From positions 3,844,001 to 3,908,000 of the forward strand of contig NC_035170.2 in the NCBI RefSeq assembly GCF_001659605.2: a DNA stretch of 64,000 nt, written 5' to 3'. Of the stretch, positions 41,611 to 53,245 are shown piece by piece. How positions within the stretch are numbered: the stretch's first letter is position 1; the number at the start of each line of letters is the position of its first letter. The notes below the pieces were generated by a model, which was not told where the DNA came from, did not search any database, and saw nothing but the letters and a program-made list of their open reading frames with translations. A program made the position numbers and the translations under genes. This stretch comes from Manihot esculenta (lineage: Eukaryota > Streptophyta > Magnoliopsida > Malpighiales > Euphorbiaceae).

Positions 41611-42224
41611 TGAGAAATAGATTAACACTAGTATTTTGCTCATAATGGTACATACATTAACACCATCAGCAGAATCTTTCTTTTTTTGAAAAAAAAGGAA
41701 ACAGATTTAATATTTAAGAACTTTTAGCAAAAATAAATAACCAATAAGTAAGTACATACTTGGAAAACGATAAAAAAAATATGTCATTATCAATTTGTGC
41801 TTATGGGTAAAGGGGAGAATGCACAGCTCATAAGAAAAGATCCAAACCTAAAATTTATATGGAGGACCAAGGAAGCAAAGAGCATAACAGATTTGAAGCA
41901 TAAAATATCAAAGGCTGGTATTTATGATTAAAATTTATTTATTTATTTATTATTACATTGATAATTTTATCCTTAATATAATTGTCCACATAAAGAAAGT
42001 TTGGAAAGAGATCATCATCCTCATGAGGTTTTTGAGTACACATATAAGAGTAAGGGGATGGATGAATTTGTTGATGCAAGGTCACAGTCTATTATGTAAG
42101 TTTCTAAGATGTTAAGTTTTTTTTTTTTTTTTTTTCTGAAATGGTAAGATGTTAAATTTATAATCACCTTTTTAATTGTTATATTATCAAATAAATATTA
42201 TATTGATATATTTTTATATTGCAG

Positions 42225-42683
42225 GAGCGCTACATAAAGTTGAAGGAGTCTGTTACGCAGCAACAAGAGGGAATGAGTGAGCCGCTAAACTTTGATGAAG
42301 TCCAGCTGTATTATGAGATAGTTGGTGGCAGAAGAAGAGTTGAGCTTATGGACTAGTCTCAGATTTTTGCATATTTCCATAGTTCTTCACATTATTCTAC
42401 CTCATTCTCCTCCGCACCCCATGTGAATGTTGTTGTAAGTGAGAAAATGAATTTGATGAAGACTAAAATTGATTGGCTCGAGACAGAGAATGGTAGACTA
42501 AACTTAGTTGTGGAGCAAATGCAAGAGTTTATATATAGGATGATGGCACAACAGGATAGCGGATATCCTCTCAAACATCTGTCCTACCCCCTGCTCTACA
42601 ACAACACCGTGATGATGTCCTGTTTGATCCTAATCAGCATACAGACAGCGATGAAAATACAAATAATGAGCTGGAGAGTTTAG
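42225..42683 (+). pseudogene. En/Spm (CACTA) transposase-associated protein, C-terminal exon remnant
   Basis: After an acceptor (TATATTGCAG) the frame reads ERYIKLKESVTQQQ, then LYYEIVGGRRR, a pattern like the C-termini of Ptta/En-Spm plant transposase proteins (PF03004-like: IVGG followed by basic residues and a coiled coil). A TAG at 42354-42356 interrupts it. The same frame then continues with a coiled-coil segment (MNLMKTKIDWLETENGRLN). It lies ~700 bp inside the CACTA terminus at 43402, the expected place. Family assignment is moderate. Confidence 0.5.
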
Positions 42684-42944
42684 TTAATGATGCCACTTTT
42701 AGTTTAACTTGTGGAACTTAGTACATATTATACTTAAATTAGATATTACTAATGCAATGTTTGATATTTTAAAACACTTTTAGTTTTAATTATAATTTTA
42801 GTTATTAAGTTGATAATTGCTTATATATAATATAATTGATTATGTTTATGTTGAGATCATGAATATTATTAATGTACAGATATAACGTTATGAAAAATAG
42901 GGATGTGGTGAAAAAATAAATGGTACTATAGCTGAATTTCCATA

Positions 42945-43402
42945 TTCACTAACGGATTACCAATGATAATAGAAAAAATCTATTATTGATCCAATTAGTT
43001 GTTGTACTCTACAGTAATGGATTAGTGACAGAAATTTCATTAGTATCTGTAACAAAATAGTAAGAAAAATTTCGTTAGTATCTGTGATAGAATAGTGACG
43101 GTTTTCAGTTAGTACTATGATAGAATAGTGACGAAATTTCAATTAGTAATATTTTAAAATCAGTTGTCCAGAACGATTGCGGTCAACAACGGATTGGCCA
43201 TCCGTTTTAATCATTAACGTAATTGTCTGTTGATGAGTCATTGTAGGCACTGACAAATTTTTAAGTGCCAAATAAAATTACCAATGAGGTTTCTACAATG
43301 AATAAATTCTGCTAGTAATCCGTTAGTGACTCGAATCACCAACGGAATTATATCTTTTATTAACGGATTTGTCGCTTAGTAAACTGTGAATTTCTTGTAG
43401 TG
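42945..43402 (-). mobile_element. CACTA (En/Spm) transposon terminus with subterminal repeats
   Basis: Read on the minus strand the end is CACTACAAGAAATTCACAG (43402 inwards), a canonical CACTA terminal inverted repeat. Inside it, short words around (T/A)ACGGATT, CCGTTAGTGA and CCAACGGAA recur in both orientations, as in TnpA-binding subterminal regions. No opposite terminus was found in the window. Confidence 0.75.
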
Positions 43403-43589
43403 AGACTTCAATTGAGTGAGTCAGACTAGCAGCAATGGATATGTGACAAAAAAAAAAGCAGAAATCCTTGCATCAACAGCTTTTATGGTAAATAGTCTCT
43501 TGGTACAAGTTGATGAATATTGGACAAATAGAAACTTTATTCTTGAACAGATTAAGAAGCGTCTATATAACTATTTTTTTTAATGGGAG

Positions 43590-44287
43590 AAGCTATTTAG
43601 TTCCTAGGTATTGTCATTATTAACAAGTCAGTCCCTACATTTTCATATTTTCAGAAACCTATTAAAACATTCTTATCTTTTCTCTCCGTTAACGAAAAAG
43701 TTCTTCTATTTATTTCTGTCGTTAAAAATAAGACCAAATTATCCTCCTTCTTCTCCTCTTCCTTCTTCTTCTTCTTCTTCTTATTTGATTCTTCTTTTTC
43801 TTCTTCTTCGATTCTTCCTCTTCCTTTTCCTCTTCCTCCTCCTCTTCTTCTTTGATCTTGTTTTTTCTTCTTTCTTCTTCTTCTTTTGATGATGATGATG
43901 ATGATGATGCTGGAGGAGGAGGAGGAAGAACTATTTTGTTGACGGAAAGAAACGATAAGGACGTTTTAATAAATTTGAGAAAATATAAGGATGTTTTAAT
44001 AGATCTAAGAAAAGATAAGAACATTTTAATAGATTTCTGAAAATGTAGGAACTGACTTATTAATGATGGCAATACACAGGTACTGAATAAGAGATTTTAT
44101 GTGAGGGCAAAATTGATTTTTAAGAAATTTCTCTCTCATTCTTCATTTATTTTTAACGAAAAAGAGGATCGAATGACTATTTCGTTGATAGAGAGAAAAT
44201 ATAATAACGTTTTAATAAGTTTCTGAAAATGTAAGAACTGACTTGCTAATAATGGCAATACTTGGGAACTAAATAGTAAATCTTCAT
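43590..44287. mobile_element. Foldback / MITE-like element with CTT/GAA-rich core
   Basis: The left arm 43590-43700 (GAAGCTATTTAGTTCC, then AAGTCAGTCCCTACATTTTC) is the inverted complement of the right arm 44165-44287 (GAAAATGTAAGAACTGACTT, then GGAACTAAATAGTAAATCTTC). A second, internal copy of the right arm lies at about 43930-44090. The core at 43745-43920 is (CTT)n/(GAT)n low-complexity sequence. The ORFs through it are repeat translations. Confidence 0.7.
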
Positions 44288-46427
44288 TTTTTTTTTATTA
44301 TAAAAATAAAGTTATCCAATTTTTTAATTCTGATAGAACAGAGGGAATATCATATTAAATTTTTGGTTAATTTTCAAAAAACAAAACTTGAGAATTCTTC
44401 TTCTTGGCTATTAAAGCTTTAGGTTCACACTTTATCTCTGCTCCGTTTTCTTTGGTGGATTGAAGAGCTAATAGCGTTGTTAGTGATGTAGCAAAACTCG
44501 GTCATGTTAAAAAGAGATAGAATATATTTTAATTCCAATAATACCCTCACCCCCTAATTTATCTCTCTCATCCTAAGAACCCCAAACGCACAGTGAAAGC
44601 TTTCTTCACATTATGTGATTCTAGTTTTCGATCAAAGTCTAACATCTTCCAAATTGATCACTAGGTGATATTGGTAGTTAAAGAGGGGCAAACACATATA
44701 TGTTTTTTTTTTTTTTTTGCTGAATTTAACTCCTCCTTTGCTCTCAACCATATGAAGCACACATAAAGAGCAAAGAGAAAGCTTTAACTAAAGGACAAAA
44801 AATGACGGGAGAAAATGGAAAGCTTGAAAAGGAGAGACAAATAGAGACAAAGATCTACAAAGGTTTGATGGTTTTCGAAAAGATGACATCCAATAAGAAG
44901 ATTGCAGCTGAAAGCAAGTCTTTATAGGAATTGGAAGAGAGTTTCATGTAAGCATAATTGTATTCAATCGTTAATGCCAAGCTTGCTATCTCTCAAGACA
45001 AGAAAAATATCAAATATCCAGCATTAGACAGAGGATAAGATAGGGGTTTAACTGATAATATATGAGGTATAAGACTCTTTACGATTAGGACACGTATTCA
45101 CGGTTCGATCGAGTTTTAATAACCAAAGAGAACTAATCATGATAAAGGCTGTGCAGATTGAGTACAGCCTGATACAATCAGAGGATAGATATAAAATTTC
45201 TGCGAAAGTGATCAATTCCACTTATGCTTGCCGAGGTCATAAATGCGTGTCCTATGGATTAAGTATGGGACAAATGATGTGATGTGTACAAAAAGATTAG
45301 GTATGGGATAATTGATTCCGCATTTATTAGCTAATTGTCCACCATTAATGAACCGCCTGACACACTTGTCAAAAGATATCCCATTCCGATTTGATAAGAC
45401 ATAGCGTTGAGGCTGTCAAACAATCAGAGTATAAATACCCCAGAATCAACCCTAATCAAATATATTGAACTCCTTCGGAGAGTATTATGCCTCCATTACT
45501 CTAAGTATCTTAATCTACCCAAACCGACATATTTAGCTCTATTAATTCTACAACCATTAATTATGACTCATTGATTTTCTTGAGAGGTCGAAACCTAATT
45601 CAAATATCTCTTTTTAGTGAATCAACCGGATCTCAATTCATGATTTATATGATATAAACTATTATTTTTTGGGATTATAATTTCTTAACAAAAAAAAATT
45701 GGATATTTTTTATTAAATTTAGATTTGATGAATTTAGAATCTCACGCATCCATAGAGCTGAGTTTTTTTTATGAATCTATAAATAAATTTAGATTTAATT
45801 TTATGTAAGTTTTAGTTAAATAATGAAATGTACATATAAATTTATGATGAACAATAAAATTTTATCGAGATTTATGTTTTTTTTTTTACCTTTTGATTGT
45901 TTGATTTTTTAATATGCGATGTTAATTAATGAGTAACTAATGCTTTTAGGAAAATTGCACTCAGTCTAGAGTAGAATTCAATTGCTTTGATTTGTAAACC
46001 GAATGATAAATTTTTTAATCAAGTAAATGTTTTCATGTTATAATTATGGGTATCTAAATATTTTTATATCATTGGAGACTAAAATGTACTAATAAATAAT
46101 ATTTACAGTATAAAAGTGTTTAAAATTTTTTAAATGGGATACATTCAATTTTAAAGATTTTACAATTATATAAAAGTAAAATTGATATGTTCATTTAACA
46201 TAACGATAAAAATAAATTAAAGAACCGCTTGTTGGACTGATTTAAAATATAAAAATTTAAGTATTTAATTTTTAAAATAAAAGTGCTAAAATTTAATAAT
46301 TAATGGTGTAATTTAAAAAAAAAAAAAACTCGGCTGATAACAGATAAGATTTTACCGTAAAATTCTTGTAAAATATAAAGTATATATTATTATGGTCAAA
46401 ATCAACCACCATATTTGTTAGAATGTG
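44288..46427. other. Noncoding spacer, with a possible decayed LTR near 45030-45600
   Basis: No gene is supported. 45030-45600 is less AT-rich than its surroundings and contains GAGTATAAATACCCC followed by a TATTATGCCTCCATTACTC-like leader, reminiscent of a plant LTR promoter; no LTR borders or TSD were found. Poly-T runs occur at 44704 and 45880. Confidence 0.4.
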
Positions 46428-46857
46428 TAGGGTGAGCATTCGGTCGGTTTGGTTTAAAATTAAACCGAATCGAATAAATCAAAAACTGAAATTTTATTGT
46501 TTATAAAAATCAAACTGAATCGATTTTGATTAGAAATCGAATCGAATCGGTCCGATTCAGTTCGGTTTGATCGATTTCGATTTTTAATAATTTTTTTATT
46601 TTTTACACTTTATTTTTAGTATTTTAAAATTTAATTTCTCTATATTATTGAAAAAACATATTATTTTTACTAATCGGTTCGGTTCGGTTTTTTCAGTTTT
46701 TTTCTGATCAAAATCGAATCGAACTGAAATAACTAAAATTTCTAAAATTAAAAACCGAACCGAACCGAACCAAAATGTATAAAAAATCAAACTATATTTT
46801 TAAATCGATTCAGTTTGATCGATTTTTTCGATTTGAACTGAATACTGCTCACCCCTA
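46428..46857. mobile_element. hAT-type MITE copy 1 (430 bp)
   Basis: Terminal repeats are TAGGGTGAGCA and TGCTCACCCCTA. The 8-bp flanks are AGAATGTG and AGAACGTG, a TSD with one change. Both arms are built from ACCGAA/TTCGGT words, so the whole element is a long imperfect palindrome. Confidence 0.8.
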
Positions 46858-48410
46858 AGAACGTGTACATTCAATGCAAATGATAGTTTGCAGATTTAAA
46901 AAAAAAAAATCTTTTTCTTATTAAAAAAAAGATATTTCAATGAATTGATTAATACTTTTATAAGTGCTTATACATGCAATTCGTTATTAGTTTTCTTTAA
47001 AAAAAGTTATTATTATAATTAAATTTTTTTGGCAATCTTCATTTGTTTGACAAATTAACACAACAATGCAGACAAACAATGCACAAACATTAAATTGAAT
47101 AATTAAGAAAGCTCTATCTTTGCTAATTTGGCTAATTCTCTTGGATTTAAATTCAATTCCCTAATTTGATTAAAGATAAATTATTTTCTCTATTTTTTTA
47201 GAAAAAAAAAATCTTGTATTGATCAACAAACTAGGAAACAAGCAAATAAAAAAATAATTGCAATTTATTTAAAAAAATTATAATTACAATTAATTGAGAT
47301 AAATTTGGAAGATTTTTATGGTAAAAATTTTGTTTGACTTAGTTGGGAAATAAGGGACGGTAAATTAAATAGATATGAAAAATTATTTTAAGATATTTAT
47401 AGTAAGCAAAACTTAAAACAAGCAATATTTTTTTTATTGAACTCAACGGCTCTATTATTTTATTTTTTTTCTTCATCCACACGTTCTCTCCCACCCTAAT
47501 CTTTTTCTTTATAAAAGTATAATCGGTAACACACAACATTTAAATAATTTTTAAATTAATTTTTCACTTGAATTAATAAGTTAATTTAAATTATCTATTA
47601 ATTTAAGTTAATTAAAGTGAACAATATTCCATTCAAATTAAAAAAATTAATCGAATTGAATTAATTTAAAAATTCAATTTAATTTTTTATTCATTTCAGT
47701 TTGGTTCGATTTTTAATTTTAAAAATTTTAATTATTTCAATTCAGTTTAGTTTTGATTAAAAAAATTAAAAAATCGAACTGAATTTATTAGTAATAATAA
47801 TGTATTATTTTTAATAATATAAAAATATTAAATGATGATTAAAATTAAAATATTTTAATTAAATTTTAAAATATTAAAAATAAAAATAAAAAATTTATTA
47901 AAAAATCAAATCGAATAAAATTAAGAGAATGCTCACCCTAAATCTAGCTATATATTAATGCCCTTAGATTTTCATTTCATCACTTGGAATCAATATCCGA
48001 CAAACAAAGTAGGATGTTTCATGATGATTAGATCATTTGATTTTAACTCAGTAGTTAACGGGGCTTAATTGTGATTTAATAAAATATAATGTTAATTATT
48101 TTGTTAATAAGTGAGTAGATAATATAAAGTCATATATATCATTAAAAAAATGTTAGTCATAAAATGATAAGATAGAATATAATAAAAAATATATAAATGT
48201 AAAGAAAAAAGAATTATTTGATATATATTTAAAATATTTAAATTTTTAGAAAATTTATCAATCAACTCTATTCTTTCATAATATAAAAATAAAATATATA
48301 CAAAATTTAAAATATACACTTTTATACTCTCATTCTTAGCTAAGCTACTTTCTTATATTTGTCCTTTGTGATAAATTACTGATTTCAATAACATATTGAT
48401 TTATAGACAT
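46858..48410. other. AT-rich noncoding spacer with a degraded hAT-MITE relative
   Basis: 47620-47943 ends in TGCTCACCCTAA and has TCGAACTGAA/TTCAGTTTGG words like the two clear MITEs, but its left end is eroded. The rest is AT-rich DNA without recognisable features. Confidence 0.4.
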
Positions 48411-48874
48411 TAGGGGTGAGCATTTGATCGGTTCGGTTTAAAATTGAATCAAATCGAATAAACCGAAAACTAAAATTTTAGTGTTTATAAAAATCGAACT
48501 GAACTGATTTTGATCAGAAACCGAATCGAACTGAACCGGTCTGATTCGGTTCGATTCGGTTCGGTTTAATCAATTTCGATTTTTAATAATTTTTTATTTT
48601 TTACACTTTATTTTTAATATTTTAAAATTTAATTAAAATATTTTAATTTTAATATAATTTAATTTCTCTATATTATTGAAAAAACATATTATTATTACTA
48701 ATCGGTTCGGTTCTTTCGATTTTTTCTGATCAAAACCGAACCGAACTGAAATAACTGAAATTTTTGAAATTAAAAATCGAACCGAATCGAAATATATAAA
48801 AAATTAAATCAAAATTTTAAATCAATTCAATTCGATCGATTTTTTCAGTTTGAATCGAATACTGCTCACCCCTA
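48411..48874. mobile_element. hAT-type MITE copy 2 (464 bp)
   Basis: TAGGGGTGAGCA at the left and TGCTCACCCCTA at the right, flanked by a perfect 8-bp TSD ATAGACAT (48403-48410 and 48875-48882). The interior is the same ACCGAA/TTCGGT palindromic composition as 46428-46857. There is no coding capacity. Confidence 0.88.
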
Positions 48875-48882
48875 ATAGACAT

Positions 48883-50480
48883 GACATCAGTCGTTATTTA
48901 ACCAATCATTTTTTAGTTTATTTTCTGCAATAACTAATTTTAGCCAACTTATTTCATTTGTTTAGAAAATTTAAGCTAATTATTACGATTAATATGTAAA
49001 ATTACTAATTAAAAAATATATATTAATTTATTATATTAATAAAATAAACATAAAAAATATTAATTTATATAGCATATATATAATAATTAAAAATATAATT
49101 TTTAAAATATAATTATTTGTTGCATATGTATATTTTTTTCTATAATAATGAAGATTATAAATACCTTAATTATTAAATATAACATTTTCAAATTATCTAT
49201 TACACCTTATAACTTTAAATAATTTATTGATATAAAAATTTAATTTAAAAGTTATAATTAATAAATTTTAAAAGAGTAATATATCATTTAAATAAAAAAT
49301 AAAATTAATTAATAGATGTAAAACTGTTATAATTATAAACTAACATAAAAATGTAGCGGATAAATCTCGTATCAATACTCCATTAATTTGTTTAAATTTA
49401 TCAAATTAAATACACGCTAGCTTTTAATAGCTAAATCAAATGTCATTAATTGCGGCATCATCCACTGTGTCGCTGCGGGTACCGACTGCTGCATTGCTGT
49501 GACATCTTCATCCCCTTCAAAGCATTTTTCAGTCACGTGCCTTACCCTACCTTTCCTCCGCCCTGATTAAAATATTTCATATAAATAATATTCATTTCTC
49601 CCCAATTTTTCTCCATTCCCAGCCAAATTCAAAGGAAGAGTTCTAAATTTGTTTTAAGAGATTAAAAAAATGTAATTTCTTTTTTTTTCCTCTTATTTTC
49701 CCTCAATTTATTGTCCAAACAAAAAAAAATTGTAAGAATCAGTCTTTTCTCTGCAATTCCCTCAAATGCCAAGCGAAGATTAACGAAGCTTTATATTTCT
49801 TTTCCTACATTTAAAACTCGGTCAGGGTGGGAACACAGTAGGAACGGAAAATCGAAGAAAGATCGGAGAAAAATCGAATATGAAACTGACCCAAGCTGGA
49901 GTCGTCCTCCTTGCTTCCTTGCTTTTTCTCGTTTTCCCATGAATTTGTAAACGGTTCTGGGGTCTTGATCCAGATCCCCTCCACTCTGCGTATCTTCCTC
50001 CTAGATCAGTGTTATGAGATCGATGTCCTCATCAGCGGAAAATACTTGCATTTTATTTTCCTCAAGATGCTTTCAGGACTGTAGTACCATGCGATTCCCC
50101 AATCTCCAGAGCAACAGTTTTTCGAGTTTATCGTAGTATTCCGTGCTCAAATCGTAGCCTTTTTCTCTGGATCCAAGTTGGGTACCTGTGATTTTAACTT
50201 CTTTACAGTCCTTGTTGCCATGAGTTCTGCTTCCGATGTCGCAGCTTGCTCCTATAGCCTTTAGCCGTTATTGCATTTAAACTGTACGATAAAAAACCAC
50301 ACTCAAAACTTGCAAGTACGATCTTCTTTGTGGGTGATTCTAGCTTTATCCTTCCATATGTATAAAAGTAAGTTTTCACATATTCAACCGACTGAGTTCG
50401 ATTCTTGTCCAAGTTTTCTTGAGCAAATATTTTGAGGACGGTACATGTGAGAAGGTCGAATCCAGAGAAGCTTTCTCTTC
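48883..50480. other. AT-rich spacer and upstream region of the RLCK-VII gene
   Basis: 48883-49440 is AT-rich. From ~49440 base composition becomes mixed and includes CACGTG (49535), a G-box/E-box-like site. 49580-50480 probably holds the promoter and 5' UTR of the kinase; no TATA box stands out. The short ORF at 49711-49950 is not convincing as protein. Confidence 0.5.
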
Positions 50481-53245
50481 ATGGGTTCGTGCATTAGTAC
50501 AGTATCCAATGCCGAGATCGATCTTCATCGTGGTGTGATTCCTGAGACGGATCTTCATCGTGGTGCGTTTACAACTTAAAAAGCATTTTTTATGTGTTTA
50601 TTTTTACCAATGCATGTTTTACTGCATTTTGCAAGGTCGAATAGGGCTAACTAATTTCTTATGTATATTTGAGCTTTATAGAATATAGATTGCTAAAAAT
50701 AGCGCGTCACGTGTGTTGAGTTTTGAGCGTACTTACTTTTTACTGATTGAGCAAGAAGGCAGAAGCCTGCTTTTGTTTGAAAAGTATGACCTTTGTGTTT
50801 GCTTCGTTAGAATTAGACATTGATCCTCTGTCTCCTTGCTGACCTGAAGTGTTGAATGGGTAGGATATTTTTTAATACTTGATCTTATTGTGATAGACTT
50901 AGATAACATACAATAGGGTTTAAGATGGTTTCCATCATTCGGATTATAATATTAATCGAATTTGTGTTGGGATTCTCGCATATACCCTAACCATTTATTT
51001 CCATACTAGAAGGGAAATAACTTGAGATGTTTTACTTTAACTTAGTTCATTATAATTTTTTGAATAATTCTTTCATGATGTATACACGGCCTAATAAAAT
51101 AAAAACATTAGTTAAAATCAATGTAAGTTACGCAGTTAAATTTAAAATAATAAACTTTTATTGGATGACACTTTGTTGTATGTAAGAAATTTCTCTTATT
51201 CTAGGATTTATTGGTCTGATGGACTCACATAACTGCATAATTGTACCTTCTAGTTAAATTACATTGGCCTCAAAGAATTTTACCCTAAACCATTGACCTT
51301 CCTATGTTAACAAGTGTTTGTAGCCTATGAATTAATAAGACTTCATTACCGAAACACAAGATGCATTCGCACACACAAAGGGAAAACATAACTACTAAGA
51401 ATTTTATCTCAATGAAAAAAGAAATTCTCTTATATTTTCTCTGTACTTCTAACTCTATTTAATTGGCAGTGGAGTTTGAAAGTAGTGCTTGTTTTTGTAC
51501 TCTGGTAGGATAAATGTGCTGCCTTCTGGTCCATAAATAATTTGTTTTAATTCCACAATCATGTAATTATGCGTTTATGAACACGTATAAAATAAATTTA
51601 TTCTTAAAATATTCCATTTTCAGCAGTGGTAAAGAATGATATGATTTGGTTAATCTACATTTCATCCTTCACAGTGACTTCACATCCTCGGACACAGGGT
51701 GGGATCATCGAAGCAGCGAATTTGGTGTGCTTTTGCTTCAGTGAACTGGCAGCAGCCACAGGACACTTCATTAATGAGAATGTGTTGGGTTCGGGAGAAT
51801 TCGGTGTTGTCTACAAAGGATGGGTTGATGAGCATTCCCTAAAGGCTACAAGTCCAGAGATGGGCATGCCTATTGCTGTAAAGAAGCTTAGAGATGACAG
51901 TTGCCAGGGTCAACAAGAATGGTTGGTGAGTGCTTGCTACTTAGTATCTCTTGCTTCTATAGTTATTGCCAGCTTTTGTATAGAAACATTGTAGTTGCCT
52001 ACATGAGAGTAATGTGCTGCCCAAACATGCCATAAAGTAATATGCAAAATTCCTTTGAAAGTCACATTGATTCTTAGGTTATTGCAGAAGATTCATTAGA
52101 TTGTTATCATTTTTTTGGGGTCAATTGCAAGACATTTATAGATCCTGATCTTGGTAGTTTTAGTTGCATGTATGATTGATGAATTCTATGGTATTTGGTC
52201 AATAGACAGAAATCAAATACCTGGGGCACCTCTGTCATCCAAATCTTGTGAAATTGATGGGTTACTGCATAGAGGACAAGAACCGGCTTCTAGTGTACGA
52301 GTTTATGCCAAATAGCAGCTTGGATAGACATCTATTTGAAAGTAAGTGTATAATACTGTCTGTATTGGCAATTCAAGCTTCTAACCCCAGAAATTAACTA
52401 TGCACTTGTCAAACAGCAGGACATTCTCCCGTTCAAACAATCACTTGGCATCACCGAATAAAAGTTGCTCTCAACGTTGCTAAGGCTCTAGCATTCCTCC
52501 ATCATGAGGTAGACGCAATACATCGAGATGTTAAGCCTTCTAATATCCTACTTGATGCGGTATGTGAGAATCTTCAATCTAAAAATTTAGTTTCTAAGGG
52601 ACCTATGGATGCATATCCTAGTTAACACATCCTTTCCACTAAATGGCAGAACTATAATGCTAAACTCAGTGATTTTGGGTTGGCCAAGGATGGGTCTGTG
52701 AACAGTAGAACCCATGTCACAACAAGGGTCTTAGGTACTGAAGGGTATTATGCTCCTGAATATATGGAGTCAGGTATGTTTTGATCTTTAACTTCATGTT
52801 CATTTCAGAATTGTCCTCTATAAAAATTTGCATATGCTACAGCTACCATCTGTCCAAGCAAATATTTGAGCGTTAGTTGACAGGGCCTTCTATTTTATTT
52901 CTTTCTTGCGAAGGTCATCTAACAACAAAATGCGAAGTATATAGCTTTGGGGTGGTTCTACTGGAGTTGTTATGTGGCAGGCCAGCCATAGACATAAATA
53001 GGCCGTACAAGGAAGCGAACTTAGTTCAGTGGGCGAGGCCTTCCCTTAGTCCACGCAAAATTTTCCGGATTCTTGATGCTAGATGTTTCAGCCCCTTTTT
53101 TTTATCAGAAAGTGTACTAAAAACAGCAGAGTTAATATCACTGTGTGTGTCATCAAAACCAATGTCTAGACCAACCATGAGAGAAGTGGTAGAAGCTTTG
53201 GGAAAAATTCAAGAACTCAATCGAAATGTGATATCCAGGGCCTGA
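50481..53245 (+). CDS. Receptor-like cytoplasmic kinase, RLCK-VII/PBL family (six exons, ~355 aa)
   Basis: Exons 50481-50562, 51675-51925, 52206-52341, 52417-52559, 52650-52773 and 52914-53245, all with GT...AG introns in matching phase. The start MGSCIS gives Gly2 for N-myristoylation and Cys4 for palmitoylation, the plasma-membrane anchor of RLCK-VII kinases. These act below receptor kinases in immune and developmental signalling. Kinase features: Gly-loop G66-S-G-E-F-G71, VAIK-type Lys97 (IAVKKL), HRD Asp194 (IHRDVKPSN), DFG Asp212, activation segment ending APE (239-241), and a conserved [13 protein letters not shown] stretch (ANLVQWARP). It is rather short after the kinase domain (ends NVISRA). 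Exon 4 could instead start at 52420, one residue shorter. The first exon was chosen because it alone supplies an MGxC start in phase. Confidence 0.82.

Noticed and set aside
43611..44072. ORFs with Lys/Glu or Ser/Phe runs
   Set aside because: Translations of the CTT/GAA microsatellite in the foldback element.
49711..49950. Candidate N-terminal exon of the kinase
   Set aside because: Composition is unlike RLCK-VII N-termini and it lacks a lipidation motif; 50481 offers MGSC and the right phase.
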